A stretch of 64,000 nt of DNA from Roseobacter denitrificans OCh 114 (GCF_000014045.1 NC_008209.1:2813001-2877000), one strand, 5' to 3'. Shown: positions 8,685-17,856, counted from the first letter of the stretch. Translations and numbers: made by a program. The notes: generated by a model not told the origin, from the letters alone.

Positions 8685-9689
8685 CTATTGTATCATCGCA
8701 TCCACCCATTCGGCCAGAAACCCCTTGCTTTTCAGGGCGTCGAGATAGGTCAATAGCGCGGGGCTGAGTTCAATCATGCCCTGCCCCGCTGCGTCGCTGT
8801 TCAATTCCAACATCGGCAAGAGCGCGTTTGATCCCGACCCGGACGCGGGCAACAGGTGCCGCATGAAGTCCCTTGAGATCTCCGGGTTCGGGGTCTGCCC
8901 GGAAATCAAGGCGGAGCGCATCATGATCGTCTGAAAATCACTGGGCAGGATGATCTCTAGCTGATCCGCCAGATCGGCGCGCGCGGCGGCGTAGCTGCCC
9001 AGCACATTATAGGCCAAAAGGATTCTACCCGCTGCCACATCCTCGATCATCGCGCCGGAACAGCAATAGAGCTGCGCGTCAAGGTTGCCCATCACCTCCA
9101 TCAGGCGCCAATATGTTTCAGACGTGCGCGCATCCTGCGTGGCAAACAGATATCCAAGCCCCGATTGACGCACGTCATAAGTGCCCACACGCGCGCTGAA
9201 CTGCTCCGGATTGTCGCGCAGCACCCGGATCACCTCTTGCCGGGTCCGCGGCAGATCCCGCCCCTCAAACGCCTGCCGATTGAGCACAATCGCTGCCGGT
9301 TCGGACGTAAAGGCAAACAGCGTGTACCGCCAATGCGCCCAGTCGGGGTATCCCGGCATATCCATGGGCTGCGCAAACCCGTCATTGGCCAGTTTGAACT
9401 GCAAATCCATCGCGCTGGAAATCACGATGTCATAGGCGTGCGGGGACTGGCGAAAGAGGGTGTTCAAATCCGCTGTCCCGGCTACGAAATAGTCAATTGC
9501 CACATCGCTGCGGCGCGCGACAAATGCGGCAAGAACCGGAGCGAATAACGCAGTATCCGTGCTGGATAAAATTCGCAGCGTGATCGGCGCATCGCTTACG
9601 CCAAACCGCTGTCTGTCTTCCCATTCCCGTGCGGGCGCGACCGTGCCAAACAGGATCAAACACAGGGTCAGAACGAGAGCGTGACGCAT
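8685..9689 (-). CDS. Periplasmic binding protein, iron(III)-transporter type, linked to TctE-like kinase
   Basis: A 334-residue secreted protein: signal peptide MRHALVLTLCLILFGTVAPA, then a periplasmic-binding-protein fold resembling FbpA-like iron or small-molecule binders (ITLRILSSTDTALFAPVL, DIVISSAMDLQ). No permease or ATPase follows. Its start codon lies 22 bp inside the end of the histidine kinase gene, so it is the third gene of the regulator operon. A likely role, inferred from this arrangement, is a periplasmic ligand receptor that presents a carboxylate to the kinase rather than a transport component. Confidence 0.8.
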   Translation of the reverse strand: MRHALVLTLCLILFGTVAPAREWEDRQRFGVSDAPITLRILSSTDTALFAPVLAAFVARRSDVAIDYFVAGTADLNTLFRQSPHAYDIVISSAMDLQFKLANDGFAQPMDMPGYPDWAHWRYTLFAFTSEPAAIVLNRQAFEGRDLPRTRQEVIRVLRDNPEQFSARVGTYDVRQSGLGYLFATQDARTSETYWRLMEVMGNLDAQLYCCSGAMIEDVAAGRILLAYNVLGSYAAARADLADQLEIILPSDFQTIMMRSALISGQTPNPEISRDFMRHLLPASGSGSNALLPMLELNSDAAGQGMIELSPALLTYLDALKSKGFLAEWVDAMIQ

Positions 9690-11032
9690 GCGCCCCCCTC
9701 CTTTCGGTTGCTGAGGGTCAAGGCCCCGCCGTGGGCCTGTGCGACGTCCTGCGCGATGGTCAGGCCCAGCCCGGAGCCGGTGATCCCCACCGCATTGCGT
9801 CCACGTGCAAAGCGATCCACAAGGCCCGCCATCTGATCGCAGGGAAAGCCCGGCCCCTGATCACAGATCGTCACCCGACCGGCAGATTCCTGATCAACGC
9901 GGATGGTGATCTCGCTCTCGGCGGGGGCATATTTCAACGCGTTGTCGATGAGGTTGCGCATGGCGTTTTGCACCAGAATGGCATCCGCCAAAACAATCAC
10001 CTGACGCTCCGCCTGCACGTGAAATGTAATATCTTTCATCTCTGCCACGGGTTCCAGCCGGCTGACCAGTTCGGCCACAAGCGCTGTCAGATCAAGGCTT
10101 TGCCGTTCCAGATGGTCGGCGCGAAAGGTGATCATTGCATGATCCAGCAATTGCCCCGCCGCGCGCGAGCTTTCGTCAATCGCCCGCACCATGGCGCGCA
10201 ACGCCTTGCGGTTTTCTTCCTTTTCGACGCGCTGCAGGGTTGCTTCGGCGTGCGAGCGCACGGTGGCCAGCGGCGTGCGGACCCGGTGCGCAGCCTCAGC
10301 GATGAAATCCTCAGAGCGTTGCAGCGACTGATCCAGTCGGCTCATCAGGTTGTTCAGCGAAGACACCAGAGGCACCATTTCCTTGGGCACCGGCTTTTCA
10401 ACCGGGCTCAGGTCTTGCGGGCCGCGCCGTGTGATGGATGAAGTCACCCGGTTCAGCGGCCCGATGGTGGCCGAGGTCACCCAAAAGGACAAGGCGGCCG
10501 CCATCGCAAAAAACCCCAGCCCAAACAGTGCGACGGTATTGGAAATATCCCGCAAAGTGCCCGACAGAGCATCCTGCGTTTGCGCAACCGAAACCGAAAT
10601 CACCGTCGCGCTGTCGGTCGCAAAAAGCCTGCGCGCATCTGACGTGATCCGCACCGGCGCGCCGTTGAACTCATCCGTCCAGGATATGGCGTCAAAACCG
10701 GCGCGCGCAGGACGCGGCAGCAGCGGATAGCCCGACAACAGCACGTCATCGCGGTAAATGGCGTAGAAAACCCGGTCATCCAGATCGGTGTTGAGCATGG
10801 CGAGCGCAGCATAAGGAAAGTCAATCTCAAGACTTCCATTGCGAATGACCGCCGAATCCAGAATCGAAGAAACCGATGCACTCAGGATGCTGTCCTGACC
10901 TTGCTGGGCAATCTGTGTCGCATAGGCGCGCGTGAACAGGTAAATCAGAACCGCCAGCACCGCCGCACCGCCGATCAGGCCAAGCGTCAGGCGGCGGCGC
11001 AGAGATGCCGAAGAGCGGACCGCCTCAGACAT
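9668..11032 (-). CDS. tctE: Sensor histidine kinase, TctE-like
   Basis: A 454-residue membrane kinase. After a basic N-terminus there is a membrane helix (LGLIGGAAVLAVLIYLF), a periplasmic domain of about 130 residues, a second helix (VALFGLGFFAMAAALSFWV), a HAMP-like linker, the dimerisation box AAHRVRTPLATVRSH with the phosphorylated His, and N/G boxes NLIDNALKYAP, DQGPGFP and GSGLGLTIAQ. The frame is open further upstream, but the ATG at 11032 is preferred: it gives the normal basic-plus-TM start and overlaps the regulator stop by only 8 bp. It likely senses tri- or dicarboxylates and controls the divergent tctCBA. Confidence 0.9.
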   Translation of the reverse strand: MSEAVRSSASLRRRLTLGLIGGAAVLAVLIYLFTRAYATQIAQQGQDSILSASVSSILDSAVIRNGSLEIDFPYAALAMLNTDLDDRVFYAIYRDDVLLSGYPLLPRPARAGFDAISWTDEFNGAPVRITSDARRLFATDSATVISVSVAQTQDALSGTLRDISNTVALFGLGFFAMAAALSFWVTSATIGPLNRVTSSITRRGPQDLSPVEKPVPKEMVPLVSSLNNLMSRLDQSLQRSEDFIAEAAHRVRTPLATVRSHAEATLQRVEKEENRKALRAMVRAIDESSRAAGQLLDHAMITFRADHLERQSLDLTALVAELVSRLEPVAEMKDITFHVQAERQVIVLADAILVQNAMRNLIDNALKYAPAESEITIRVDQESAGRVTICDQGPGFPCDQMAGLVDRFARGRNAVGITGSGLGLTIAQDVAQAHGGALTLSNRKEGGACVTLSF

Positions 11033-11690
11033 GTTCCAGACTATACCCCAAACCGCGCGAGGTTTTGATCCGCAATTGCGACGGCTCAAGATGTTTACGA
11101 AGGCGACCGACATACACCTCGATCGCATTGTCGGAGACATCTTCGTCGTAGGAAAACAGCCGATCCACCAGCTTCTGTTTCGAAAAAAGCTGCCCCGGGG
11201 CGTTGATGAACAACTCAAGCAGCCGCAGCTCCCGGTTTCGCAGCTTAACGGATTGGCCCGCGACGCTCAGACTGCCCCGGACCGGATCAAAGATCACATC
11301 GCGCAGCTGCGTGACGGTTTGCGCAGACCCCGCCCGACGGCGCAGCACCGCACGGCAGCGCGCCTCAAGTTCCGCGTGGTCAAACGGTTTGGTGACATAG
11401 TCATCCGCCCCCAGATCCAGCAGGGTGATTCTGTCTGAAACCTGCGAGCGCGCCGTCAGAACGATGACCGGCGTGTCCTTCTGGCTTTGACGATGCTGTT
11501 GCAGAAAGTCGCGCCCATCCCCATCCGGCAACATGATGTCAAGCAGGATCAGATCATAATCGCCCACCTGCGCATAGGCCATGGCGTCTTCAATTTTCTC
11601 AGCATGATCAATCACATGGCCATCCAGACGCAAACGCGCCAACACCGCCTGCGCCAATTCAATGTTGTCTTCCACCAAAAGAAATTTCAT
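11025..11690 (-). CDS. tctD: Response regulator, OmpR family, TctD-like
   Basis: A 221-residue two-domain regulator. The receiver domain starts MKFLLVEDN, has the phospho-acceptor aspartate at residue 51 (LILLDIMLP) and the conserved Lys in VTKPF; the C-terminal winged helix ends with the usual VYVGRLRKHL and GLGYSLE segments. The open frame extends further upstream, but the ATG at 11690 gives the standard N-terminus and leaves a 108-bp divergent promoter region before tctC. It is followed by the kinase gene with an 8-bp overlap. It should activate tctCBA when phosphorylated. Confidence 0.93.
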   Translation of the reverse strand: MKFLLVEDNIELAQAVLARLRLDGHVIDHAEKIEDAMAYAQVGDYDLILLDIMLPDGDGRDFLQQHRQSQKDTPVIVLTARSQVSDRITLLDLGADDYVTKPFDHAELEARCRAVLRRRAGSAQTVTQLRDVIFDPVRGSLSVAGQSVKLRNRELRLLELFINAPGQLFSKQKLVDRLFSYDEDVSDNAIEVYVGRLRKHLEPSQLRIKTSRGLGYSLEHV

Positions 11691-11798
11691 CGTTGCATTT
11701 CGCATGAAGCGGCCGCGTGACAGGTCCATGTCAGGTTGCCATGTTTGAGTGCAATCAACTGAGCCGGAACAGCTACAGTTGTCAAATGGGAGGAACAC
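11691..11798. promoter_or_regulatory. Divergent tctD / tctC control region
   Basis: The 108 bp between the regulator start and the tctC start. It holds an inverted repeat CAACTG (11756-11761) / CAGTTG (11776-11781), the two halves 20 bp apart centre to centre, i.e. two helical turns, as expected for an OmpR-family dimer pair. It is 18 bases from the tctC start codon. Direct evidence of binding is lacking. Confidence 0.4.
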
Positions 11799-12785
11799 AT
11801 GAGTACATTGAAACTGGGCCGTCGGGCCCTGATTGGCGCGGCTGTGGCCGCAATGAGCCTTGGCGCACCAGCCTTTTCGGATGGTCATCAGGCGGTTGAG
11901 AGCATCCACTTCCTGATCCCGGGCGGTGCCGGCGGAGGCTGGGATGGCACGGCGCGCGGCACGGGCGAAGCGCTCACCGCCGCAGGTCTGGTCGGCACAG
12001 CCTCATACGAAAACATGTCAGGCGGCGGCGGCGGCAAGGCCATTGGCTATCTGATCGAGAACGCAGACAGCAATCACGGCACCCTGATGGTGAATTCCAC
12101 ACCCATCGTGATCCGGTCCCTGACAGGAGTGTTTCCGCACAACTTCCGGGATCTGACGCTGGTGGCGGGCACCATCGGTGACTATGCCGCCATCGTGGTG
12201 GGCAAGGACAGCCCCGTCAACAACATGGCCGACCTGCTGGCAGCCTATGACGCGGACCCGAATGGCACAGCCATCGGTGGCGGGTCGGTGCCGGGCGGCA
12301 TGGACCACCTCGTGGCGGCCATGGTCATGGAAGCCGCGGGCAAGGATGCGCTTGGCGTAAAATACATCCCCTATGACGCGGGTGGCAAAGCGATGGCGGC
12401 CCTGCTGTCAGGTGAGATCGCCGCTCTGTCGACCGGGTTTTCCGAGGCCGTCGACTTGGCTGAAGCCGGCGAAGTCAAGATCATTGGCGTGACATCAGAC
12501 GAGCGCGTCAGTGCCGCACCCGATGCCATGACGATGAAGGAACAGGGTATCGACACAACCTTCATCAACTGGCGTGGTTTCTTTGGTGCGCCGGGCCTGC
12601 CCGCAGAGAAAGTCGCCGCCTATCAGGATGCGATCGCCAAGATGTACGACACGCCCGAGTGGGAAGAAGTGCGCGCCCGCAACGGATGGGTCAACATTCA
12701 CAACCCCGGCGATGACTTCAAAGCCTTCCTTGAAGAGCAAGAGAAAGTCATCGGGGACCTGATGAAAAAACTGGGCTTTTTGTAA
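11799..12785 (+). CDS. tctC: Tripartite tricarboxylate transporter binding protein TctC
   Basis: A 328-residue periplasmic protein of the TctC/Bug family. A twin-arginine-like basic start and hydrophobic stretch (LGRRALIGAAVAAMSLGAPAFS) form the export signal. The fold-defining motif IHFLIPGGAGGGWD follows at the mature N-terminus, matching the family's IV-P-pGGG-D pattern for carboxylate binding. GGGAGGAACAC precedes the ATG. It delivers a tricarboxylate such as citrate to TctA/TctB encoded downstream. A strong hairpin immediately after the stop codon probably raises its expression over the membrane subunits. Confidence 0.93.
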   Translation: MSTLKLGRRALIGAAVAAMSLGAPAFSDGHQAVESIHFLIPGGAGGGWDGTARGTGEALTAAGLVGTASYENMSGGGGGKAIGYLIENADSNHGTLMVNSTPIVIRSLTGVFPHNFRDLTLVAGTIGDYAAIVVGKDSPVNNMADLLAAYDADPNGTAIGGGSVPGGMDHLVAAMVMEAAGKDALGVKYIPYDAGGKAMAALLSGEIAALSTGFSEAVDLAEAGEVKIIGVTSDERVSAAPDAMTMKEQGIDTTFINWRGFFGAPGLPAEKVAAYQDAIAKMYDTPEWEEVRARNGWVNIHNPGDDFKAFLEEQEKVIGDLMKKLGFL

Positions 12786-12794
12786 AGCCCGGTT

Positions 12795-12830
12795 GACCGG
12801 GGCGCGCAGCTGATCGCGCCCCGGTCGTTT
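12795..12830 (+). terminator. Intra-operon attenuator hairpin after tctC
   Basis: Perfect 12-bp stem (GACCGGGGCGCG / CGCGCCCCGGTC, 8-base loop) beginning 10 bases after the tctC stop and followed by a short T-run (GTTTT). It has the form of an intrinsic terminator but lies inside tctCBA, so it should give partial termination and excess binding protein. Confidence 0.75.
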
Positions 12831-12857
12831 TACGCTTTGACTGCTCTGGGGGGTACT

Positions 12858-13343
12858 ATGGCGCTGGATCGCTGGATCGGACTTGTCTTGCTTGGTGTGT
12901 GCCTGATTTATGGCTATGCGGCCTGGTTCACCATGGACGACAGCCTCGCCCCCTTCATGCAGCGCAACCCGATATGGCCCTCGACCTTTCCAAAGGTGCT
13001 GTCGGTTCTGGGCATCCTTGCTTCCCTATTCATCGTGCTGGGCTTTGAGAAGGGCGAGGCGAAGGTCGGCGATATCGATTACAGGAAGCTCTGGGAGTAT
13101 AATCTCGGTCAGGCCTTGCTGCTTCTGGCGCTGATGGCCGCCTACGCACTGTTGTTGCGCCCTGCCGGTTTTCTGCTCTCGACCTCGGGCTTTCTCATCC
13201 TCGGCTCCGTCATTCTGGGGGAGCGCAGGATCATTCTGACCGTGATCATCGCGGCCATCGCCACAGGTATCGTGTGGTATCTGGTGCAGGTCATCCTGGG
13301 GATTTTCCTGCGTCCACTGCCGCTATTTCTGGGAGCCACATGA
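12858..13343 (+). CDS. tctB: Tripartite tricarboxylate transporter small membrane subunit TctB
   Basis: A protein of about 161 residues with four hydrophobic segments, the size and topology of TctB. The ATG at 12858 is chosen over the TTG at 12837 because a GGGGGG ribosome binding site sits 5 bases before it. The first helix is WIGLVLLGVCLIYGYAAW; two further helices follow near the C-terminus. TctB forms the membrane complex with TctA. The tctA start follows its stop after a single base. Confidence 0.9.
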   Translation: MALDRWIGLVLLGVCLIYGYAAWFTMDDSLAPFMQRNPIWPSTFPKVLSVLGILASLFIVLGFEKGEAKVGDIDYRKLWEYNLGQALLLLALMAAYALLLRPAGFLLSTSGFLILGSVILGERRIILTVIIAAIATGIVWYLVQVILGIFLRPLPLFLGAT

Positions 13344-13344
13344 C

Positions 13345-14856
13345 ATGCTCGAAGGACTGCTGATCGGCCTGCAAACGGCCCTGTCGATCCAAAATCTCGC
13401 AATGGTGATTGGTGGGTGTCTCATTGGCACGTTCATCGGCATGCTGCCGGGTTTGGGTCCGATGTCCATCATCGCGATCATGATTCCGGTTGCCATTTCA
13501 CTGGGCGATCCCTCTGCGGCGCTCATTCTGCTGGCGGGCGTTTACTATGGTGCGATCTTTGGCGGCTCGACCTCGTCGATCCTGCTGAATGCGCCGGGCG
13601 TGGCAGGCACGGTCGCCAGCAGCTTTGACGGCTTCCCGATGGCGCGACAAGGCAAGGCGGGCAAGGCCCTGACCATCGCGGCCATCGCGAGTTTCGCAGG
13701 CGGGACAATCGGTGCGATCCTCTTGATGGTGTTCGCACCAATGCTGTCATCCGTTGCGCTGCTGTTCCATTCGGCTGAATATTTTGCCCTGATGGTCGTG
13801 GGCCTGTCGGCCATCGCCGCCTTTGCAGGCACGGGTCAAGTGGCCAAGGCGATCATGATGACCGTGCTCGGCCTGATCATGGCAACCGTTGGCGAAGGTG
13901 CGCTGTTCAACATGCCCCGCTTCACCATGGGGTTGATGGACCTGCAATCGGGCTTTGGGTTCATCACGCTGGCCATGGCGATGTTCGCCCTGCCAGAGGC
14001 GCTGTTTCTGGTCCTCAAACCCCGCCAAAGCAAGGAAAGTGACGGCGATATCAAGGATTTGCGCATCACCCGTCAAGAGGCACGTGCCATCGCGCCCGTG
14101 ATCGGGCGCCAATCCGTGCAGGGCTTCTTCATCGGTGTTTTACCCGGTGCCGGGGCCACAATCGCGTCCTTTCTGGGCTACGCTGTGGAACGCAACATCG
14201 CGAGCAAGGAAGAACAGGAGCAATTCGGCAAAGGATCGGTAAAGGGTCTCGCCGCGCCGGAAACAGCAAATAACGCCGCCTGCACCGGGTCATTTGTTCC
14301 CCTGCTCACCCTCGGCATTCCGGGCTCGGGCACAACAGCGATCCTGCTGGGTGCCTTGATTGCGCTGAATGTGACGCCCGGTCCCCGCTTGATGCTGGAC
14401 GCACCGGAGGTTTTCTGGGCCGTCATCATGTCAATGTTCATCGGTAATCTGGTCTTGCTGGTCCTGAACCTGCCCCTCATTCCTTACATTGCCAAGGTCT
14501 TGTCGATCCCGCGCAATTTCCTGATCCCGTTCATTTTGTTTTTCACGCTGATGGGGGCGTATATCGGCCAGAACAACGCGACCGAACTGTTGTTGCTGGT
14601 AGGGTTTGGCATCTGTGCCACCATCTTGCGATTTGCCGACTACCCGCTTGCGCCCCTCCTGATCGGGTTCATCCTCGGCGGCATGCTGGAGGATAACTTT
14701 GCCCGCTCCATGCAGCTTTATGATGGCATTTCCTTTGTCTGGGAACGCCCGATGACTCTGGGCCTTCTGATCATTGCGGCCATCCTCATCATCCTGCCGA
14801 GCTACCGCGCGCGCCGGGCAAGACTACGTGCGAGCGGGATTGCAGACGGGGATTGA
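13345..14856 (+). CDS. tctA: Tripartite tricarboxylate transporter large membrane subunit TctA
   Basis: A 503-residue polytopic membrane protein with the TctA signature GMLPGLGPMSIIAIMIP near the N-terminus and its inverted-repeat counterpart GVLPGAGATIASFLGY midway, plus YYGAIFGGSTSSILLNAPG and GIPGSGTTAILLGAL. These glycine- and proline-rich loops are diagnostic for the family. It forms the sodium- or proton-coupled carboxylate channel together with TctB and TctC. It is the last gene of the operon. Confidence 0.95.
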   Translation: MLEGLLIGLQTALSIQNLAMVIGGCLIGTFIGMLPGLGPMSIIAIMIPVAISLGDPSAALILLAGVYYGAIFGGSTSSILLNAPGVAGTVASSFDGFPMARQGKAGKALTIAAIASFAGGTIGAILLMVFAPMLSSVALLFHSAEYFALMVVGLSAIAAFAGTGQVAKAIMMTVLGLIMATVGEGALFNMPRFTMGLMDLQSGFGFITLAMAMFALPEALFLVLKPRQSKESDGDIKDLRITRQEARAIAPVIGRQSVQGFFIGVLPGAGATIASFLGYAVERNIASKEEQEQFGKGSVKGLAAPETANNAACTGSFVPLLTLGIPGSGTTAILLGALIALNVTPGPRLMLDAPEVFWAVIMSMFIGNLVLLVLNLPLIPYIAKVLSIPRNFLIPFILFFTLMGAYIGQNNATELLLLVGFGICATILRFADYPLAPLLIGFILGGMLEDNFARSMQLYDGISFVWERPMTLGLLIIAAILIILPSYRARRARLRASGIADGD

Positions 14857-15193
14857 AGCGACGCGGTCTCTCCCCCTTGCCTGACCTCACGTGCTCAGGC
14901 TGTTGCGGCAATGATTGGGGTCTGCCACCGCTATGTGTCCGTCTATGATAGGCGATGCCGGGCTTGCAGGCGGAATAGGGCTACAACGCGGCAAGACCAC
15001 CGGCCCGCGCGATGCCGTCTTTCGATTGCAGCTGGGTCACATCGGCGTTCAACGCGCCGGGCCTGTGCGTGTCCTTTGACTGCGGCCCGTTGTGTCGCAC
15101 GGCACCCGTATTGGACCGGCGGGGTCAAGCCCGGGCTGTGTGCCCTCGCCTATCTGTTCACCCAGCGGCAAGGGCATAGTTCTTTCGCGAAGA
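14857..15193. other. Non-coding gap between tctA and lon
   Basis: A 337-bp stretch after tctA. An open frame at 14911-15210 exists, but its predicted protein is an arginine- and cysteine-rich composition with no recognisable motif and no ribosome binding site, so it was not called. No RNA gene or repeat was recognised. The stretch ends in the bidirectional terminator before lon. Confidence 0.5.
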
Positions 15194-15226
15194 AAAAAGG
15201 CGCACCATGACGGCGCGCCTTTATTT
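15194..15226. terminator. Bidirectional terminator between tctA and lon
   Basis: Arms AAAGGCGC (15197-15204) and GCGCCTTT (15216-15223). Read on the minus strand it is followed by six Ts, a good intrinsic terminator for lon; on the plus strand it is followed by TTTATTTA and may also end tctA transcription. Confidence 0.8.
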
Positions 15227-15246
15227 ACCGGTATCTGCGAAACAGA

Positions 15247-17658
15247 TCAGTGCGCTGTGGCGCTGTCACTTGTATCGCTCGAACGCGCCAAAGCCGCCGC
15301 CGCAGCGGCATCTTCGGCTTCCTGATCCCATTCAATCCCCTCGGGCTTGCTGATCAGCGCATGTTCAAGAACCTCGGACACATGGGACACGGGGATAATG
15401 TTCAACCCTTCTTTTACGTTGTCGGGTATCTCCGGCAGGTCCTTGGCATTTTCCTCGGGGATCAGCACGGTCGTGATCCCCCCGCGCAGCGCCGCAAGAA
15501 GCTTTTCTTTCAAACCGCCGATCGGCATGGCATTGCCCCGCAGCGATACCTCACCGGTCATGGCGATATCCTTGCGCACCGGAATCTGCGTAAGCACAGA
15601 CACGATGGAAGTCACCATGGCAAGACCGGCAGACGGACCATCCTTGGGCGTCGCGCCGTCGGGAACATGCACGTGAATATCAATGCGGTCGAACTGTGGC
15701 GGCTTCACCCCAATCTGTGGGCTGACCGAACGCACATAGCTTGATGCCGCATCAATGGATTCCTTCATGACATCGCCCAGTTTGCCCGTGGTCTTCATCC
15801 GACCTTTGCCCGGCAAGCGCAGCGCTTCAATGCTCAAAAGCTCCCCGCCGACCGACGTATAGGCAAGCCCGGTCACAACACCGATCTGGTCTTCCTTCTC
15901 GGCCAGACCATAGCGGTACTTCTTCACCCCAAGAAATTCGTCGAGGTTCTCATCAGTGACGGATACCGTTTCGGCCTCTTTCTTGATAATCTTGGTCAGG
16001 GATTTTCGCGCCACCTTGGCGATTTCGCGTTCCAGATTCCGCACGCCCGCTTCCCGCGTATAGGTGCGGATCATTTCGCTTAACGCACTGTCCTGCAACT
16101 CAAATTCCTTGGCCTTGAGGCCATGGTTCTTGATTTGCTTGGGGATAAGGTGCTGCTTGGCAATCTCACGCTTTTCATCTTCCGTGTACCCAGCAAGCGG
16201 AATGATCTCCATGCGGTCAAGCAATGGGCCTGGCATGTTGTAACTGTTGGATGTGGTCAGGAACATCACATTCGACAGGTCGTACTCGACCTCCAGATAA
16301 TGATCCACAAAGGTGGCGTTCTGTTCCGGATCCAGAACCTCGAGCATGGCGGAAGCCGGATCGCCGCGGAAATCCTGCCCCATCTTGTCGATTTCATCGA
16401 GAAGGATCAGCGGGTTGGTTGTTTTCGCTTTCTTCAGAGCCTGGATGATCTTGCCAGGCATGGAACCGATATACGTGCGGCGATGCCCGCGAATCTCGGA
16501 TTCGTCCCGCACACCACCGAGGCTGATGCGTATGAACTCTCGGCCCGTCGCACGCGCCACGGATTTGCCCAAAGACGTCTTACCCACGCCGGGAGGCCCG
16601 ACGAGACACATGATCGGCCCCTTTATCTTGGTCGAGCGTTGCTGCACCGCCAGATATTCCACGATCCGTTCTTTGACTTTTTCGAGGCCAAAGTGATCAT
16701 CATCCAAAATCTTTTGCGCACGGCTCAGGTCTTTTTTGACGCGCGATTTGGTGCCCCAGGGGATCGACAGCATCCAGTCGAGATAATTGCGCACGACGGT
16801 CGCCTCGGCAGACATCGGGCTCATGTTCTTGAGTTTCTTGATCTCCGCTTCGGCCTTTTCACGCGCCTCTTTGCTCAGCTTGGTGTCGGCAATCTTTGCC
16901 TCAAGTTCGGCCACTTCATTCTTGCCGTCCTCACCATCGCCAAGCTCCTGCTGGATCGCCTTCATCTGTTCATTCAGATAATATTCGCGCTGCGTTCGCT
17001 CCATCTGCGACTTGACGCGCGTCTTGATCTTCTTTTCGACCTGAAGCACGGACATCTCGCCCTGCATCAAACCATAGACTTTCTCAAGCCGCTCAGACAC
17101 GCTGAGCGTCTCGAGCAGATCCTGCTTTTGTGCGACTTCTATGCCAAGGTGCCCTGCCACGAGGTCTGCAAGTTTGGCCGGCTCTGTCGATTCGCCAACC
17201 GCTGCAAGCGCCTCCTCGGGCACGTTCTTTTTGACCTTGGCATAGCGCTCAAACTCATCCGTAACCGTGCGCAGTAGCGCCTCTGTCGTGGCTAAATCGC
17301 CGGGCATTTCAGTGAGATACTCCGCCCGAGCTTCAAAAAAGCTGTCGTTTTCGATGTATTCAGAGATCCGGACCCGCGCCTGTCCTTCGACCAGCACTTT
17401 CACCGTGCCATCGGGTAATTTCAGCAGTTGCAGCACGTTGGCGAGAACGCCGGCCTTGAAAATACCGTCGCTGTCGGGATCGTCTTCGCCCGGGTCGATC
17501 TGGCTCGACAGAAGTATCTGCTTATCGTCTGACATCACCTCTTCAAGTGCGCGCACTGATTTATCACGCCCTACGAAAAGGGGGACGATCATATGTGGGA
17601 AAACCACGATGTCGCGCAGCGGTAATACTGGATATGAGGCGTTAAGAGGCTCTTGCAT
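15247..17658 (-). CDS. lon: ATP-dependent Lon protease
   Basis: An 803-residue protein of standard Lon layout: N-terminal substrate-binding domain starting PVLPLRDIVVFPHM, AAA+ module with Walker A GPPGVGKTS (about residue 355) and Walker B LILLDEIDKM, and a C-terminal protease domain with the catalytic Ser in PKDGPSAG (about residue 680) and Lys in GGLKEKLLA. The frame is open to 17766, but the ATG at 17658 matches the family start and has GGAAAGAG before it. Lon degrades misfolded and regulatory proteins in the cytoplasm. A sequence fitting an RpoH-type heat-shock promoter lies upstream, and a terminator follows the gene. Confidence 0.97.
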   Translation of the reverse strand: MQEPLNASYPVLPLRDIVVFPHMIVPLFVGRDKSVRALEEVMSDDKQILLSSQIDPGEDDPDSDGIFKAGVLANVLQLLKLPDGTVKVLVEGQARVRISEYIENDSFFEARAEYLTEMPGDLATTEALLRTVTDEFERYAKVKKNVPEEALAAVGESTEPAKLADLVAGHLGIEVAQKQDLLETLSVSERLEKVYGLMQGEMSVLQVEKKIKTRVKSQMERTQREYYLNEQMKAIQQELGDGEDGKNEVAELEAKIADTKLSKEAREKAEAEIKKLKNMSPMSAEATVVRNYLDWMLSIPWGTKSRVKKDLSRAQKILDDDHFGLEKVKERIVEYLAVQQRSTKIKGPIMCLVGPPGVGKTSLGKSVARATGREFIRISLGGVRDESEIRGHRRTYIGSMPGKIIQALKKAKTTNPLILLDEIDKMGQDFRGDPASAMLEVLDPEQNATFVDHYLEVEYDLSNVMFLTTSNSYNMPGPLLDRMEIIPLAGYTEDEKREIAKQHLIPKQIKNHGLKAKEFELQDSALSEMIRTYTREAGVRNLEREIAKVARKSLTKIIKKEAETVSVTDENLDEFLGVKKYRYGLAEKEDQIGVVTGLAYTSVGGELLSIEALRLPGKGRMKTTGKLGDVMKESIDAASSYVRSVSPQIGVKPPQFDRIDIHVHVPDGATPKDGPSAGLAMVTSIVSVLTQIPVRKDIAMTGEVSLRGNAMPIGGLKEKLLAALRGGITTVLIPEENAKDLPEIPDNVKEGLNIIPVSHVSEVLEHALISKPEGIEWDQEAEDAAAAAALARSSDTSDSATAH

Positions 17659-17738
17659 GCTCTTTCCTTGTTTTTGGCAAGATGGAACTGGTCCTGCCCG
17701 TGCAGCAACGCTTGTCCATCTCCGTTTCACGAAAGTTA

Positions 17739-17767
17739 AAATGGGGCGCATATCCCCTGAAATCAAC
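17739..17767 (-). promoter_or_regulatory. Possible sigma-32 (RpoH) promoter of lon
   Basis: On the minus strand: GTTGATT, a 14-base spacer, then CCCCATTT. The -10 half is a full match to the enterobacterial RpoH consensus CCCCATnT; the -35 half matches CTTGAAA only at its TTGA core. It would start transcription about 70 bases before lon, as expected for a heat-shock gene. Judged by eye only. Confidence 0.45.
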
Positions 17768-17856
17768 CTAAGTGCCGATCTGGTGACCAGAATGGCTTCA
17801 GAAATCCCAAATCACAAGGTGCTCAGCGCAGTTTTAGGCATGAGCCGTATAACAAA

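Noticed and set aside
14911..15210. 99-codon open frame between tctA and lon
   Set aside because: Arginine/cysteine-rich composition, no motif and no ribosome binding site; it runs through the terminator.
16123..17277. 384-codon open frame antisense to lon
   Set aside because: It is the product of high GC and the codon bias of lon on the other strand; the lon protein is complete and conserved.
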